A DNA stretch of 64,000 nt from Diphasiastrum complanatum (GCA_029204225.1 CM055103.1:22562663-22626662); one strand, 5' to 3'. Numbered from the stretch's first letter, positions 23,183-36,338 are shown. The notes: generated by a model not told the origin, from the sequence alone. Numbers and translations are program-made.

Positions 23183-25230
23183 GTGGTATCAGACCTATGG
23201 ATTTGCATCAATCAGAAGGTGGAGCTACTTCTTGTATTTTCTCAATTTTTGTGGATTTCTCCTTGTATGTTACTTCCAGGTGGTGGAATTGATCTCCAAG
23301 TAGGTGACTTCTCTGAATTTGGTGTACTTTCAGCCTAAAGATCATAGTTATGAGATTTTTCCATAGTTTTTGTTGGAAATCAAATGATTTTAGTGGATTT
23401 TCCACCTAGAATTGAAGTTGTTGCTTGACATTGATCATAGGTACAGGTGTACTACGTTTTCCAGATTGTACTTGCTGTTTTACAGTCATTAATGATTGGG
23501 TCTAATGATTGCATGATGTTGGAATAGTCAAAAGGTTGATTAGATAGTGATTTTGGACCAAAAATTGGGGTTTTTGGACTATAATGGGCTATAGAAACCA
23601 TGTTTGACTAGAATCAGAAATTTTAGTGCTTGCATGCAATGGATTTACAGGGATTTGGATCTGATTGCACAAATTTGTGAATTTTTCCCACAAATTTTGG
23701 TCAAAATTGGTCAAAAACCAAGGTTTTTTTGATGTTTTTTGGACTAATTTTGTGGTAGATCTCCAAATTCTCAGCTAAGTCTTGGTATGAACGTTTTCAG
23801 AGATGTAATGAAGCTGTCCCTGAGCTTTCATGAGGTTTGGAAGGGATTAGACACCATTAGGGGGCTCAAAACACCAAAAATTAATGTATTTTTTACGATA
23901 TTTGAGAATGAATACCTCTCAATTGGGGGTCTGAACCTATTGTTTCTTGTTACAAGCTTGAAGATATGATAGATTCTGTCTGTTTTGAGCCATCATGCGT
24001 CCAATTTGGATAGGTGAGCATTAGACATTATCATGTTGAAGATTTGCTTGTTGAAGGAGGCCAAAAATGCATTTTTTGCATGATCTGAGCTTATGATTGC
24101 TTGATGGACCTGTTAGAAGCTTCTATGCCTCTCTAATGAACGTTAGTAGAGTGCTTGTAACCTCTGATCCAAGGCTTATTGGGCTGGAGTTGAATTTTTG
24201 ATGATTTCTCTCTCCAAAAGTGCGCCCTCCTACCTGTTTTTTGTGCATTTACTGCTCGCACGTGTGAAGCCTAGGTGGCAAGGTGATGTGACAAGTGCCT
24301 TGTAGAACCACTCTCCCTCCAACTGTGCTTTACAACGACCAATTTGGTATCCTGTAAAGAAAGTTATGGCTGTCGGAAGTTTAGCAATTTTTGAACTAAA
24401 ATTTGCAAAATTTTCGAAATGTTCTGATGCATGCATGCTTGTAACTCAATGTAGTGCTTGTTTGTTGATGAAAATGTATGGATGGACCTGTATGCATGCA
24501 TGGATGCATGTTGCATGCGTAATCAGTAGATTGATCAGAACATTTCTTGCATGAAGCTATTTTTGGCAATTCTAGTTCAAAAAGCAGATTTCCTAGTGGC
24601 TAGGCTAATTACGGGAATTTTTTCATTTTTTCAAAAAAATCAATGCATGACGAGTTTTGATATGTGACAGTGCCTGTGAATTTGATAAATCGATAATTTT
24701 AATCAATTTTCACAGTTGGTCCATTTTGAACTGATTTTGTGAATCCCAGTGCTAATTTCCCAGTTTCTTGGCGATTTACATAGATTGATTTTTTTTTTTA
24801 AATCACTGCATGTCATGTAGGATGCATGCTGGATGTTTCAGAATCCTTCTAATATGAGATGGTAACTGTGAAATTGTCAAGTCGATGTTTGGTCGATTTT
24901 CACAATTTAGATCCATATTGAATGGAATTTGAAAATCCCAGTCTACGTAAAATTTGAAGAAACCATGGACGTTTTCAATTTGTTCCGATTCATTGGTTAT
25001 TGATTAAACAAAAATGAATTATAAAGTGAATGATCTTAATCTGATGTAATTGGTCAGTTCTTTAAGGTCAATGTAACCTTCACTTTTAGTTCAAGATTTT
25101 GTGAATCTGTCAATTAAGACGCATTTCTTGTTTTGAGCGACATTTTTGGAAGCGAAAGTCGCAGTTTCAATTATACAAATCCAAAGCTATTGCGGATTTA
25201 GGCAATAAGGACCAAGAATAATGTAAATCT
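23183..25230 (+). mobile_element. Interior of family-A LTR element, non-coding
   Basis: The leader and interior carry no gag or pol frame. Sequence around 23520-23760 matches 33150-32930 on the minus strand, showing a shared interior. The repeated words TTGGTCAAAA and GATTTTCACA hint at internal duplications. The element is interrupted on the right by the minus-strand copia insertion. Confidence 0.55.
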
Positions 25231-25249
25231 AGTAGAACAGTTCTATGCT

Positions 25250-25705
25250 GGTCTATAAGGGGATTTGCTAGGGACTAAGTGCGGCACTTAATGAACAAAT
25301 CAAAATTGTTAGGGTGATAGTGCTAAAGTTAGCGATACCAAATTGAACTTTTTTCTAGTACAAATTTGGGGTCTTGTTAACCTGAACCATTTTTGGAAGG
25401 GGGGAAAAGAGTGGAAGTCTGATATGTGGATGATTGCTGGTCTTAGTGATCCAATTATTTAATTTACATTCAATACCTGAAGTATAACTAATTGTAAGTG
25501 AGAATAAAATTGGGAATTGTTTAAGAAGAAAACTGTTCGAGATAGTTTTGCGACTTCTGAACCTTGAACAAGATACTATTTCATGAATCTTTCGTGAATC
25601 TTTCGTGTTGGTCACGAGTTCACGTCTGTTTCTTTCTCATCCTTTGTCAAGTAAATTGCGCTCTTTGTTGGTAGAATCAAGATTTGTCCGATCAATTGTT
25701 CTACA
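25250..25705 (-). repeat. Copia 3' LTR (left limit uncertain)
   Basis: On the minus strand a polypurine tract (TTGAGAGGGAGC) directly precedes TGTAGAACAATT, the expected LTR start at 25705. The far end is not clear to me: no duplicate LTR survives in the window to delimit it. Confidence 0.5.
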
Positions 25706-25713
25706 GCTCCCTC

Positions 25714-28700
25714 TCAAAGTGGCAGTTGGATTAACCCCAATCTTCTTCGCTGCTTCTCGAACAAGGCTTTACTTAGTGGCTTTGTGAAGATATCAGTTGT
25801 CATTTCCTTTGTGGGTATGAAGACTGTCTTCAGTATCTTCTTCTCGACTAAGTCCCAAATCACATGATACTTGATAGCTATGTGCTTCGTTTTCGAGTGA
25901 AATACATGATCTTTCGTAAGATAGATTGCTGAAGTGTTATCCATTGACAAGACATAAGGTTCAGAACTAGATTCATCAAATCCTTCCAATATCAGTTTAA
26001 TCCAGATCAGCTCGTTTGCCATCTTGGCTACTGCTACATATTCCGCTTCGTAGGAAGATTGAGCTACTGCTATTTGCTTCTTGCTAATCCAGAGTATGGC
26101 TACGCCAGATGCTAGAGTACAACCTCCTAAAATACTTTTGCTATCATCCTTCATGGATGCCCAGCTTGCGTCACTGTATGATTCAATGTGAAATCCAGCT
26201 TTCTTTGAATAACACAGTGCATAGTCATTCGTTTCCTGGAGATATTGTAGTACTCTCTTTGCCAACTTCTAATGTAATGATCCTAGGTTCTAATTATATT
26301 GGCTCAGCCTATATACTGCAAACGCTGTATCAGGTTTGGTGTTGTCTTCTAGATATAACAATGATCCAATCAACCTACAATAGGGTGTTTTGGCCATTCG
26401 TTCTTCTTCCTTGAGAGTCTGCGGACAATCTGCCTTGCTCAGTAATGTTCCAGGTATCATGGGAGTATGCACACCTTTGCATTCGAGCATGTTGAAGTCG
26501 TCAATGGTCTTTTGAGTGTGCTTTTGTTGGTGAAGATACAACTTACCACCTTCAAAGTCTCTCACGATCTACAAGCCTAGATGTATTTTAGCTTCTCCTA
26601 GGTCAGCGATCTCAAATATTTTAGAAATGTCTCTTTTGACATCTGAAATTAACTTATCTCTTCTTGAGAAGATAAGTGTGTCATCAACATAAACAACTAA
26701 AATGATTATTTCATTTTGGACATATTTGATATAGACATTTGATTCAACAAATAGAGGTTTGAAGCCTATGGAACGTAATGCTTCGTTCTTATTTCTATAC
26801 CGTTGTCTTGTTGCCTGTTTGAGACCATAAATGTTTTTATGCATGTGACATCCGTATTCTGGATATTCTTGGCTTACAAAACCAAGTGGTTGGTCCATGA
26901 ATAAGTCTTCTTCTAATTTTGCGTGCAAGAAAGCAGTTTTCTCATCCACAATATGGATTTTCAAATCATGAGCCACTGCATACGCGAATAACAAGCGAAT
27001 AACATGTGTCAGTGTAGTTGATCCTATACTTCTATGAAAAATCTTTAACAACCAACCTTGCCTTGTATCTGATGTTTTCTCCATCCGGACCTATTTTGAT
27101 CTTATAGATCCACTTGCACTTGACTAATTTTCTGCCATCAGGTATAGGTGCAAGTGTCTATACATTGTTCTTGTACATGGATGACATTTCATCCTCCATT
27201 GCCTGAATCCAGCGATCTTTATCTGGTCCATCTACAGCTTCCTCGAATGTTTGAGGTTCGTCAGAGAATCCACAAAATTTGATAGCCGTATTAAAAACAT
27301 CCTGACCATACCTTTCTAGTGGTTTTTGTTGTCTATTTGATCTTCTCACAAGTGGCTTCGAGTTCAATTCTGATTTGATCATTTCTGCTGGAATTCGAAC
27401 TGGCGATTCCAGTCTATCAGGCACTCGATCTTGACCTCCCTTTGAATCTGGTAACTCTCTTTCATCTTTTGCTTGTTTTTCTTCTGTTGTCTTTGGTAGC
27501 TTATAGTAATTTTTGAGAATTTCATAGCCGACTAGATCATTGTCTGCTATGTATTTCGTCTCATCAAATTTAACATCTCGAACAATTTTTATTTTGTCAG
27601 TTTCGGGTACATAAACACGATAATATGACGAATGTAACTCGAATCCTACTAGAAAACCTTGTTTTGTCTTTTTATCGAGTTTCTTTCTCAGCTTATCTGG
27701 TATGTACATATATACTGCGCATCCAAATATTCGAACATGTGCAAGATTTGGCTTCGACTTCCACCATATCTCATGAGGAGTTTTATCTAGTATTCGAGAT
27801 TTCAGAATATGATTCTGAAGATAATTTGATGTAGCCACTGCTTCTGCCCACAACTGTTTTGGTGCTTTCGCATGAGCCATCATACACCTTGCAGCTTCCA
27901 TTGTGTACAATTCCTTCGTTCAGCTATTCCATTGTGCTGAGCTATGTAAGATGCAGTCTTTGTGTGCATAATACCTCGATCAGTACAGTAAGCTTTGAAT
28001 TCGTTGAAAACGTACTCACCTCCATGATCTGTGCGAATTTGCTTCAGTTCATTACTTGTCTTCTTCTCAACCCAACTCGTATACTCAACGCATTTCTCGA
28101 AAGCTTCAGATTTGGTATGAATAAAGTATAATACAACAAACTTGTTGAAGTCATCAATAAACGTAATGAAGTATTTTGCATCACCCAACGACAATACTCC
28201 GAATGGTCCACAAATATTTGAATGCACAATTTCAAGCACCTCAGTTGCTTTATAAACATCCTTACTGAAAGGTGTTTTAGTCATCTTGCCTTTAAGACAG
28301 GATTCGTAGGTAGTTCGAATATCTCTACTTTTGATTGACTTGTTCGATTCTTGATTGAATGTTCAGGTGATACAAATTTCCTTCTCTGCTGCCTTTAGCA
28401 ATTAGGTTAACAGAATCTTCCTCGAACAATTTACAAGAGTTCTTTGTGAAGGTTATCGACATGCCTGTATCAACTATCTTAGCTACAGATAGAAGATCTT
28501 TATCAAGAGTAGGGACATCGAGAACTTCCTCCAGTTTCTTGTCTTCCTGATTTGTGTCTAGCCATAATACACCAGTTCCATCAACCACGTGTTTAGAACC
28601 GTCTCCAAGTATAATGAATCTCAAATCATTCGTCTACTTGTACTCAGACAAAATTTGTTTCGAGGAAACAAAATGTGAGGTGGCTCCCGAATCAAGTACT

Positions 28701-28915
28701 ACTTCTCGAATTGAGTTAGATGAATAGCATAGATCAGTACTAACATAAGCTGCTCAATGTCTTGTTGCCCTGTCTTCTGCTGCTCTGAAGCACTTTGTCT
28801 TCGACATAGTTTAAATCTGAAGGTTCACTTCGATTCTGTTCCTTTTTGTTTCTAGGATTCTGATAACAGTCTATTGCTGCATGACCCCGTTTATGACAAT
28901 GCACCCAAAGATTTT
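25714..28915 (-). pseudogene. Ty1/copia pol polyprotein, degenerate
   Basis: Read on the minus strand, the domains come in copia order: a gag zinc knuckle near 28890 (HCHKRGHAAIDC, first Cys replaced by Trp); the protease/pre-integrase region (28624-28325); the integrase core (28284-27880) with FIDD, RTDHGGEY and AERRN; its C-terminal part (27910-27158) with HVRIFGCAVY; the RT (27084-26569) with TAFLHAKLEEDL, YGLKQATRQRY and VVYVDDTLIF; and RNase H (26565-25714) with SYSDASWASM, VAQSSYEAEYVA and FTKPLSK. At least five frame breaks separate the pieces, so it cannot make one polyprotein. The 5' end, with most of gag and the 5' LTR, is cut off at about 28915 where family-A-type sequence begins. 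Confidence 0.9.
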
Positions 28916-30751
28916 TCCGGATATATTATTTACTCATGAGAAATAAAAATCTTTCGTAGCTGAGTTATAAGATCTTAGTGAGATATGTGACTAGTAATAT
29001 ATGTGGGTTCTGGAGGAATCTGCCAGATAAAAATGTGTTCATGTACTGGGTCATAGTGAGATCATTCACATATGTGCACGATTAATCTTGTATGAATTTA
29101 ATGTGTATTCTTGGTTACTAGGTTATTTGGTGCACTTAACCTAGTCGGTAAACATAGACATATGATCAAGTATTGTTTTGACAGATACTTGTAGAGTTAA
29201 CAAATCTTTGTGTGAAAGGTTTATGGATTAACTTATGAATGATTTGGTTAAGGATCTAAATGTCGTGTTATACTAGTATAATTGAATTCTTCACCTAGAC
29301 ATTTGAGATTTTTGAATTATTGGCAATTAACTTGAGTAGTAATTACTCCAAGATGAAGTTAATTCGTAAAACGATCAATGTGATGTGGATTCACCAGGAA
29401 CGAATAGTTTTGATTTATATTGCTTGTAAGACGCATGATTAGTGAATCATTTGGATTCATCAATTAAAATTGTGTGGATTGGATATACAGTATTCTTGAG
29501 AAAGAGTACTCAGCTCATTAGTGAATGTATCCCAGAGCGCTCAATAGGATAACGAATAATAATGAATCCGAGAATAATAACTGAATTGATATTCAGCATG
29601 ACTTTGGGTATTTAGATTTGATTCTAGATTGTGTAGTTGAAGATGATTGTCATTTTGGTGTGCGTTTGGTCTTTAATTACCAGTGGTTTATAGAACTTAA
29701 ATCTTGCACTTCAGTCAAAGAATCATGTTTGGAAAATATTCCTAAATCCAGTATTTTCTTAATGGGAAGATTTTGGAATGATTCTTACTTTTCCTGAGTT
29801 ATGTCGGACATATACTTCAGTATCCTGTAAATGATCATGGTTTTGGATTCCAGAAAATTATGATTGACGAATCATCCGAATCTAAATATTTATGATTCAC
29901 AGATCATAAATAGATACTTAATTATTGTCAGAGGATTATAAGGAATGGCAATGATTCTTAAAGTGTGATGGTTAATTCTTGGTCTATATTGAGTAAGAAT
30001 TCAGACCAGTGTTTTGAATCTCTTTACTCCAGTATTTTAATTGAGAACCTATGGATCTCACATATATTATTTATCTAGTAGATGTTGTTTTGCTACAGTT
30101 TATAGTCTGCAGATGCTTGAGTACAGTTCTTCATTTGATTGGATCTCCAGTAATTATAGGAGACAGACAAGTCTATTAAGATGAATGAATGTTATTTTCT
30201 TGTATTTGTGTTAGAAATTGAAGCATTTAACTTAAAAGAGTATCTGGGATACTCAGAATTGAGTTTTAATCATTCTATATCTTAATGATTCTCCTAGAGA
30301 TTCTAGTTGAACGAATTATCATATCTTAGAATTAGATTCTAAGGATAGTTGTACTTGGAAGTTTTTTATGAATTATCTGCCAGAGTTTGTGGATAATTTC
30401 AGACTGTAATTATTTTTATTTTTTCTTTAACTTTAATCTCCTAAGTTAGGTAATATTTCACTCAGTTGGTTCATGTAAGTGTTTTACATGAAGGTGATGT
30501 TACTAACTTGTGTTGAGTGTAACCCAGTTGAGGAAATATATCTCTTAGTATACTTTTCAAACCAGAGTTTGTACTCTAGAACAAAGATTAACGATTGGAA
30601 ATTGGTTTATCTTTGAGTACTTGTTTGATGTGAAAGTCAGACTAAGGATAACGATTTTCTCGATTAATATTGAAAGTTAAAGAATTGTTCATGTAATTCT
30701 TTCTTGTCTTGAGGAGCTTCTAAGGATAGAAGCAGTTTAAGGAGGGAAGAA
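28915..30751 (+). mobile_element. Non-coding LTR-element interior (3' part)
   Basis: Very AT-rich with no coding frame. It ends with a polypurine tract (GGAGGGAAGA) directly before the LTR at 30752. Its first 325 bp (28915-29240) are repeated in inverted orientation at 31230-31560. Confidence 0.55.
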
Positions 30752-31229
30752 TGTTATGGCCATATTCGGTTCAGGGCCTGGAATAGTCCTAATATGGTAG
30801 ACTAGCCCTCCAATACTCGAGATTATTGGTCATGCCAAGATTTAATTCCATGTTGAGGCATGTTTGTGACTAATTACCTTGAGAGGACCCAGACACTCTA
30901 ATTGAGACATTTGGAACATTGCATGTATGTGTGACAGATATAGGCAGGAGAACTGCATGAAGAGATGAGACCTATTTATAGTTGACCTGTATGGGGGTTG
31001 CATGGTTTCATGCATAGGACTCTACTCTCTATATAATGAGGTAGGGATTCTCCCGTCGACATATTGGCTTTAGGTTACCAATTTCTCTCTTCTCCTCTTG
31101 CTTTACATGGCATGGCTTGGGGGCTAGATCCAGGTTTAATCTAGGATTGGTTGGGCGGTTTGGCTCCATAGTCTCTCCTATTGTGTTCTCCTATCCTCAT
31201 TTTAGAGGCAATATGTTAGGGTCTTTACA
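30752..31229 (+). repeat. LTR (3') of a non-coding LTR element, diverged relative of family A
   Basis: The 478-bp LTR starts TGTTATGGCC and ends CTTTACA. It carries a TATA-like word (CTCTATATAATGAGG near 31031) and shares the block GGCTTGGGGGCTAG with the LTR at 22708. Confidence 0.75.
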
Positions 31230-33470
31230 CCAAGTTAATCCATAGATCTTCCTTACAAAGATTTGTTAACTCTACAAGTATCTGTCAAAACAATACTTGA
31301 TCATATGTTTATGTTCACCGACTAGGTTAAGTGCACCAAATAACCTTAGTAACTACACAATAAATTCATACAAGATTAATTGTGCACATATGTGAATAAT
31401 CTCACTATCAACCCATACATAAGCACATTCTTATCTGGCATATTCCTCTAGAACCCACATATGTTACTCGCATATCTCACTAAGATCTTGTAACTTAGCT
31501 ACAGAAGATTTTTTATTTCTCATGAGTAAATAACATATCTGGAAATTCTCTAAGATGAATAACATTCACTCCTAGCAGTTTTCCAACCCAATTTACCTCT
31601 AACAACATAATTTCTTCCCTCTATCAACCCCTCTCTGATCCTAGTACTTAAATTAAAATTAGGTCGAATTTAATACATACATTCCAGCTTAAAATCCTGA
31701 TCAAACTTACTCCTATTCCAATCAAAATGGAATTAGTAACCTTTGACTTTTCACTATACTACTTGTAGATAATAATTCAAATTTTCAAACTTGTTCTGGT
31801 TCCAGATTGTCCACACAATCCGTAGAGAGTTTCCCTTATTCAAAAATTTTCAATTAGGTATCTTAAGCTGAATCTATCCAAAATTACTTTCAGACCAAAT
31901 CTCATTTCTATACCACAGCTGGTTCTCTTCCGAGAACTATACAACCAACAAATCCTCAAATAGAATTGTATCCCATCACTTCACCCCTTCTTTTGAATAA
32001 ATTATCAATTTCTATAAAAGTTATCTAGAAAGATGATATATGAAAATATCTAAAACCATGAAAAGTCAGTATAAGTGTCTTCCTTATGAAAGGATCCACT
32101 CTATTACAAACATGACTTTTCTTTTTAATATTTTCAACCCGAGTGACAGTACAATCATTCCATTGAAATCTATTTATGCAACAGAGATATCCTAGGTTTA
32201 AGAAATTGAAACACTTTGACCTTAGAATTAATCTGAATTCCAAGTCTATTCACACAAGTAGTAATTATATGACATAACAGTCTTTCAGAAAAATAACTTC
32301 ACGTTGGAAAGAATCATATAAACCAATCTGATGTCTTATATTCGAGAAATTAGTAAGAAGTAAAAGATTAAGTAAGAAAACGAGAAATAGATTTGAGGGC
32401 CTCTGATTTTGTAAATATTGAGATACCACATTGGGATCTAGATTAAACCTCAAAATTTTCCAAAATATCTCACAATTTATCAATGGTTTTTCTTTTTTTC
32501 CGTATCATGATTAGGTACTAAAACACTTCATTGATAATCAAATCTTTACAATCCTAGAATTTTTTTTTCCAAAATTACTGATGTCCCATACCACCAGCTT
32601 TTCCTTCCAAAAAATCCTTAACCGCCTTATATGATATTCTAGAGATCCATTGTTCATCTAGTTTTCCTATAATCTATATAGGATAATATCTCTTGTTCCA
32701 AAAATTGGAGAATCTCTTTATTTGGATGACTGGCATGCCTATCAGATGGATACTACAAATCCACATCTGATCCTGTGATTTAAATAGAAGAATTAACATA
32801 ATTCACTATTACATTTAATGATAAGCTTCGAAACCCTACTGATGCATCAACTTTAGGAACAAGGTTTTGTCATCTAACAGATCTAATGTAATCCATGTAT
32901 CAAATTCTACTTCTAACATCGACCATGAATTTTGAGAATTACCACAAAATTAGGCCAAAAACCATTCAAAAATGATGTTTTTGGACCAATTTTGATCAAA
33001 ATTTGTGCATCAAATCCACAATTAAGTGAAATAAGACCCAAATCTCTATAAATCCATTACATGCAAGCACTATAGATTCTGATTCTAGTCAATTATGGAT
33101 TCCGTAGCCCATTTCTAGCCCAAAAACCCCAAATTTTGGTCAAAAATCACTATCAAGAATAAGAAATCCAATAGGGAGATGGATGAGTTCCCATGGTATG
33201 TATTTTGTCCAAGAGGAGAAAATATTCCCCTTAGTTTTTCCATGCAACCTGTATTAAGCTATTGATCTCCTATTCTTGCATTATAGCAGTCATACACCAT
33301 GCAAGTGCTCCTATGTCCAATTATAGGTTTGGGTCATCATATGATTATTAATTACTTTATCGGCCAAGCCCGGAATGATGAGGCATAACCAATAAGCATA
33401 TACACTGGAGTGACCAGCTATCCATGTCAAGAATTATTCCAAATTTCAGATATTGGACATGGACGTAACA
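31230..33470 (-). mobile_element. Family-A LTR element in inverted orientation
   Basis: On the minus strand the LTR start TGTTACGTCC lies exactly at 33470, and the first about 290 bp follow the 22708 LTR. The rest of the LTR and the leader are missing. Interior sequence matching 23520-23760 follows, then a long AT-rich non-coding stretch ending at 31230, whose end is an inverted copy of 28915-29240. There is no pol coding. Confidence 0.65.
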
Positions 33471-33903
33471 ATCTTGAGTGGTGGAGACAACCAAGATGTG
33501 GAGGATATCAAGAGTGCTCTCAAGAAGGAATTTGAGGTGCATGATCTTGGTCATTTACATTACACTTTGGGGATTAGATCTAGAGAAACAAGCCACTATC
33601 TCATTGTCATCTAGTGAGGCCGAGTACAAAGCACTTACTCATTGCACAAAGGATATGGTATGAATCAAGAGGATGATCAAGGATCTTCTCTTGCTGGATT
33701 TTTCAGAGAGCCCGATTATCTCTTGTGACAACCTATCAGCCCAAAAGTTGGCAACCAATCCTATCTTTCATGCTAGGAGCAAGCATATTGAGGCATATCA
33801 TTTTGTGAGGGAGCAAGTCATGGCAAAGGAGGTGGAGCTTCAACATGTTTTTTCAAGTAATCTTTACCAAAGCACTGGGAAAAGACTTTTTTATGAAGCA
33901 TAG
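33471..33903 (+). pseudogene. Copia pol 3' remnant (RT end and RNase H)
   Basis: It opens with the tail of a copia RT (ALKKEFEVHDLGHLHYTLGI). It then jumps to the RNase H segment (ISLSSSEAEYKALTH, IISCDNLSAQKLATNP and HARSKHIEAYHFVREQ), so the central part is deleted, and a stop lies at 33661-33663. It starts exactly where the inverted family-A LTR ends, suggesting that element landed in the copia coding region. Confidence 0.85.
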
Positions 33904-33956
33904 GACTTCATTTGGAGAGTTATCAAAGTCTATGCTAAAACTAGTTGAAGAGGGAG

Positions 33957-34600
33957 TGTGAAAGATTTCAACTAGTTTAGTCAAATTTGCTATATTTGTT
34001 TATTTGGCAATTGAGGCTAATTTCATATTAGGCTTAGAGTTTGACTTTTCAAAGTTATATTAGTCTAAAAGCATTTGAATAAACACTTTTGGAAAGTGTA
34101 TTACACGAGTTTTTGGTAGATTCAATTTGAGTAGTGGAGACATTGAATCTAGTTAGAAAAATAATAGGGTTATTCATTATGGAGGGAGGTTTGGACCTGT
34201 TATAAAAGGATGTAAGTCATGGGAAGAGAATATTTCTCTCTCTCTTATCTCATTTCATGCTTATACATGATTCTCTTTGGGTCATCTATCCATTGGTGCA
34301 CTATATTGGTGATATCTTGCAATTTTGTGTGTAGAATGCTCATTAAATGCTATATTCGGATCCACAAGTGTGAACTACAATAGATTACTATTTTTGTATG
34401 GATAGAAACTTGATTTCATGTTTTGATTGATGTTTGATCAAGATCTATTAGAGTTTGCATCTCATTCATAGAGTAGATGTTGATTTTTCTACATTGGCAA
34501 GGTTGGTGATTTTTTTACATCGGCAAGGTTGGTGATTTGTTGTCTTCTAACCAAAGATCAAAGGGATGTTTTGGATCTTAATGATCTAAAATTCTTCACA
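33957..34600 (+). repeat. Copia 3' LTR
   Basis: Preceded by the polypurine tract AAGAGGGAG, it starts TGTGAAAGATTT and ends ATTCTTCACA (644 bp). It is related to the LTR at 10529-11188. It has a TATA-like word near 34201 and a short tandem duplication (GGCAAGGTTGGTGATTT) near 34497-34540. Confidence 0.85.
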
Positions 34601-34913
34601 TGTCTCTCTTTCCCACTCTTGTACACTATTTATAACAAGTCCATACCCTATTTGGATGTCCTTCTCCAATCTTATCAAGAATAGGAATGTTCTAGATCTA
34701 AAACCCAACTCACAATATAGACTAGATCTAAAACCCAACTCACAATATAGACTAAATTCAATCGCCCTACTACATTTCCCACACTTTCCAAAAGTGGTAA
34801 TTCAAATGAACTTGGACAAAAAATAACTTCATAAAATTTATCTCTAAGTATGTAATGCATATTGGCCTAAATTACCAAATGAACTAGATCAAACTAGTTG
34901 ACAATTTCTCACA
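34601..34913 (-). repeat. Inverted U3 piece of the same copia LTR family
   Basis: On the minus strand it starts at the LTR terminus (34913), passes TATAAATAG (34634-34626) and stops about 33 nt further on, directly abutting the end of the forward LTR at 34600. A 30-bp tandem duplication lies at about 34692-34752. Confidence 0.8.
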
Positions 34914-35475
34914 ACGAGTACCAAGGCCACTCCTGCACCTTTCTTCAAAACTGTTTGTCACTGCTCTTCGAGTTAGATTGGGTCTTCCTCATCCAATTCT
35001 GGCAAGTTTGACGAAATGTTCTTGTGGTCACCCTCTTGATTCTCTTGGCACTCATCTCATGTCTCTTGGCACTCATCTTATGTGTAGCCCTTCTGGCAGG
35101 GATCGCACCGGGAGTCACGATTCCATTTATGATGTACTTGCATCTATTGCACATGAACGTAGCTTTTATGTTGTCCAGGAATAGACGCACATTTTGTCTG
35201 TGTTTGATTCACAATTACCTCATCATCGAGTTGACCTTGTTCCTTCGTGTGATCCCTTGGGGATGTTGTTGTTGATCCTTCGTGGCCAGACCTCCTTCAG
35301 TTTGCTTCAACTACCCAAGGTGCTGCTGCTTCTCATGCAGCTCAAGATAAAGAGCGATATTATTCACATTGCCCTCCTAGAGAAGACTTTATTCCTTTTT
35401 CCTTGGAAACTTATGGGTGCCTACACAAGAAAAATTGTCTTATTGCAAAACCTTATGTGTCATTCAACTTGTAGC
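34914..35475 (+). pseudogene. Retroelement C-terminal module: zinc-binding CxCG/HxxxC and nuclease-like part, decayed
   Basis: The frames read LRVRLGLPHPIL, KCSCGHPLDSLGTHLM (with SLGTHLM duplicated in tandem by 21 bp), SGRDRTGSHDSIYDVLASIA, and, after frame changes, HHRVDLVPSCD, DVVVDPSWPDLL, AAAS...AAQDKERYY and FIPFSLETYGCLHK. I recall this arrangement (zinc cluster, HD, R-x-DL, D-V-x-V-x-P, K-x-x-Y, F-x-PF-x-x-E-x-xG) as a C-terminal module of some plant and invertebrate reverse-transcriptase proteins, with a restriction-nuclease-like look. I cannot name it with certainty. No RT is attached; stops and frameshifts show it is dead. Confidence 0.5.
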
Positions 35476-35479
35476 TTAT

Positions 35480-36336
35480 AAAGTAATGCAAGAACTGCAT
35501 TAAACAAGTGGAAGTTATCATAATGTAAGCATGTGGCAAGAAAGCCATTAAAACAACATCAAAATCCTTCATTTCTCAAAGCAGAAGGGTGCTAATATAC
35601 CCTTAAAATCCAACAACTGTCTATCCAACAAATACACATAAAAGGAGAGGCAAAAAGCCTCATAGTTAGGCACATTTCTATTCTAGCAGTTCACCATGAA
35701 AAATCACATCCAAAATACAAATAGAAACCTTAAACATGGGGCGCATTATGCTCTACTATATCAATAACAACCAACAATCTAGAATTGAGTTCAAATATGG
35801 CTGTGAAAGTAGTAAAATTTATGCCTTATGGATAACGACTACCCACAACAAGAATTTCCATGCAAAATAGCAAAGCATGTCTTTTTTAAGGGTGCTGGAG
35901 ATCCAATGACAGGGGGTGCAATCAACTAGCTCAAAATTTGCTTGAAAATCTGAAGCTTCCAAGTAGCAAAATCACATTCCACGATTGCACCAAATTGCCC
36001 TACCAAAGCTTCAACAAGAAGTAGAAGAAGAGTGTTCTAAAGAGGGGAATACATACTTTTCTTCTGTCACTTGAGAGCACCCTCATTGCATTGTTGCACA
36101 CCGTTAGATTGGGTCTTTTTTGAATGTGCAAATCTTGGCCATGCATGGAAAACTTGTAGATCAAGTTATTGCTAAATATGAGGAGCCCATTTCTTACAAA
36201 AGAGTATATAGTATTTTTATTAGTACTTGATTTCTTGTTATTACTTGGCATACCGGTGAATGTTTGGCAAAAAAACATGAAGTAACATATTGAACTAAGA
36301 TGAAGAGTGGCAGGTTATGCATGCAGTAAAGTCCAT

Positions 36337-36338
<2 letters not shown>
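35480..36338. other. Non-coding stretch
   Basis: No supportable gene or repeat beyond simple AT-rich sequence. Confidence 0.4.
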
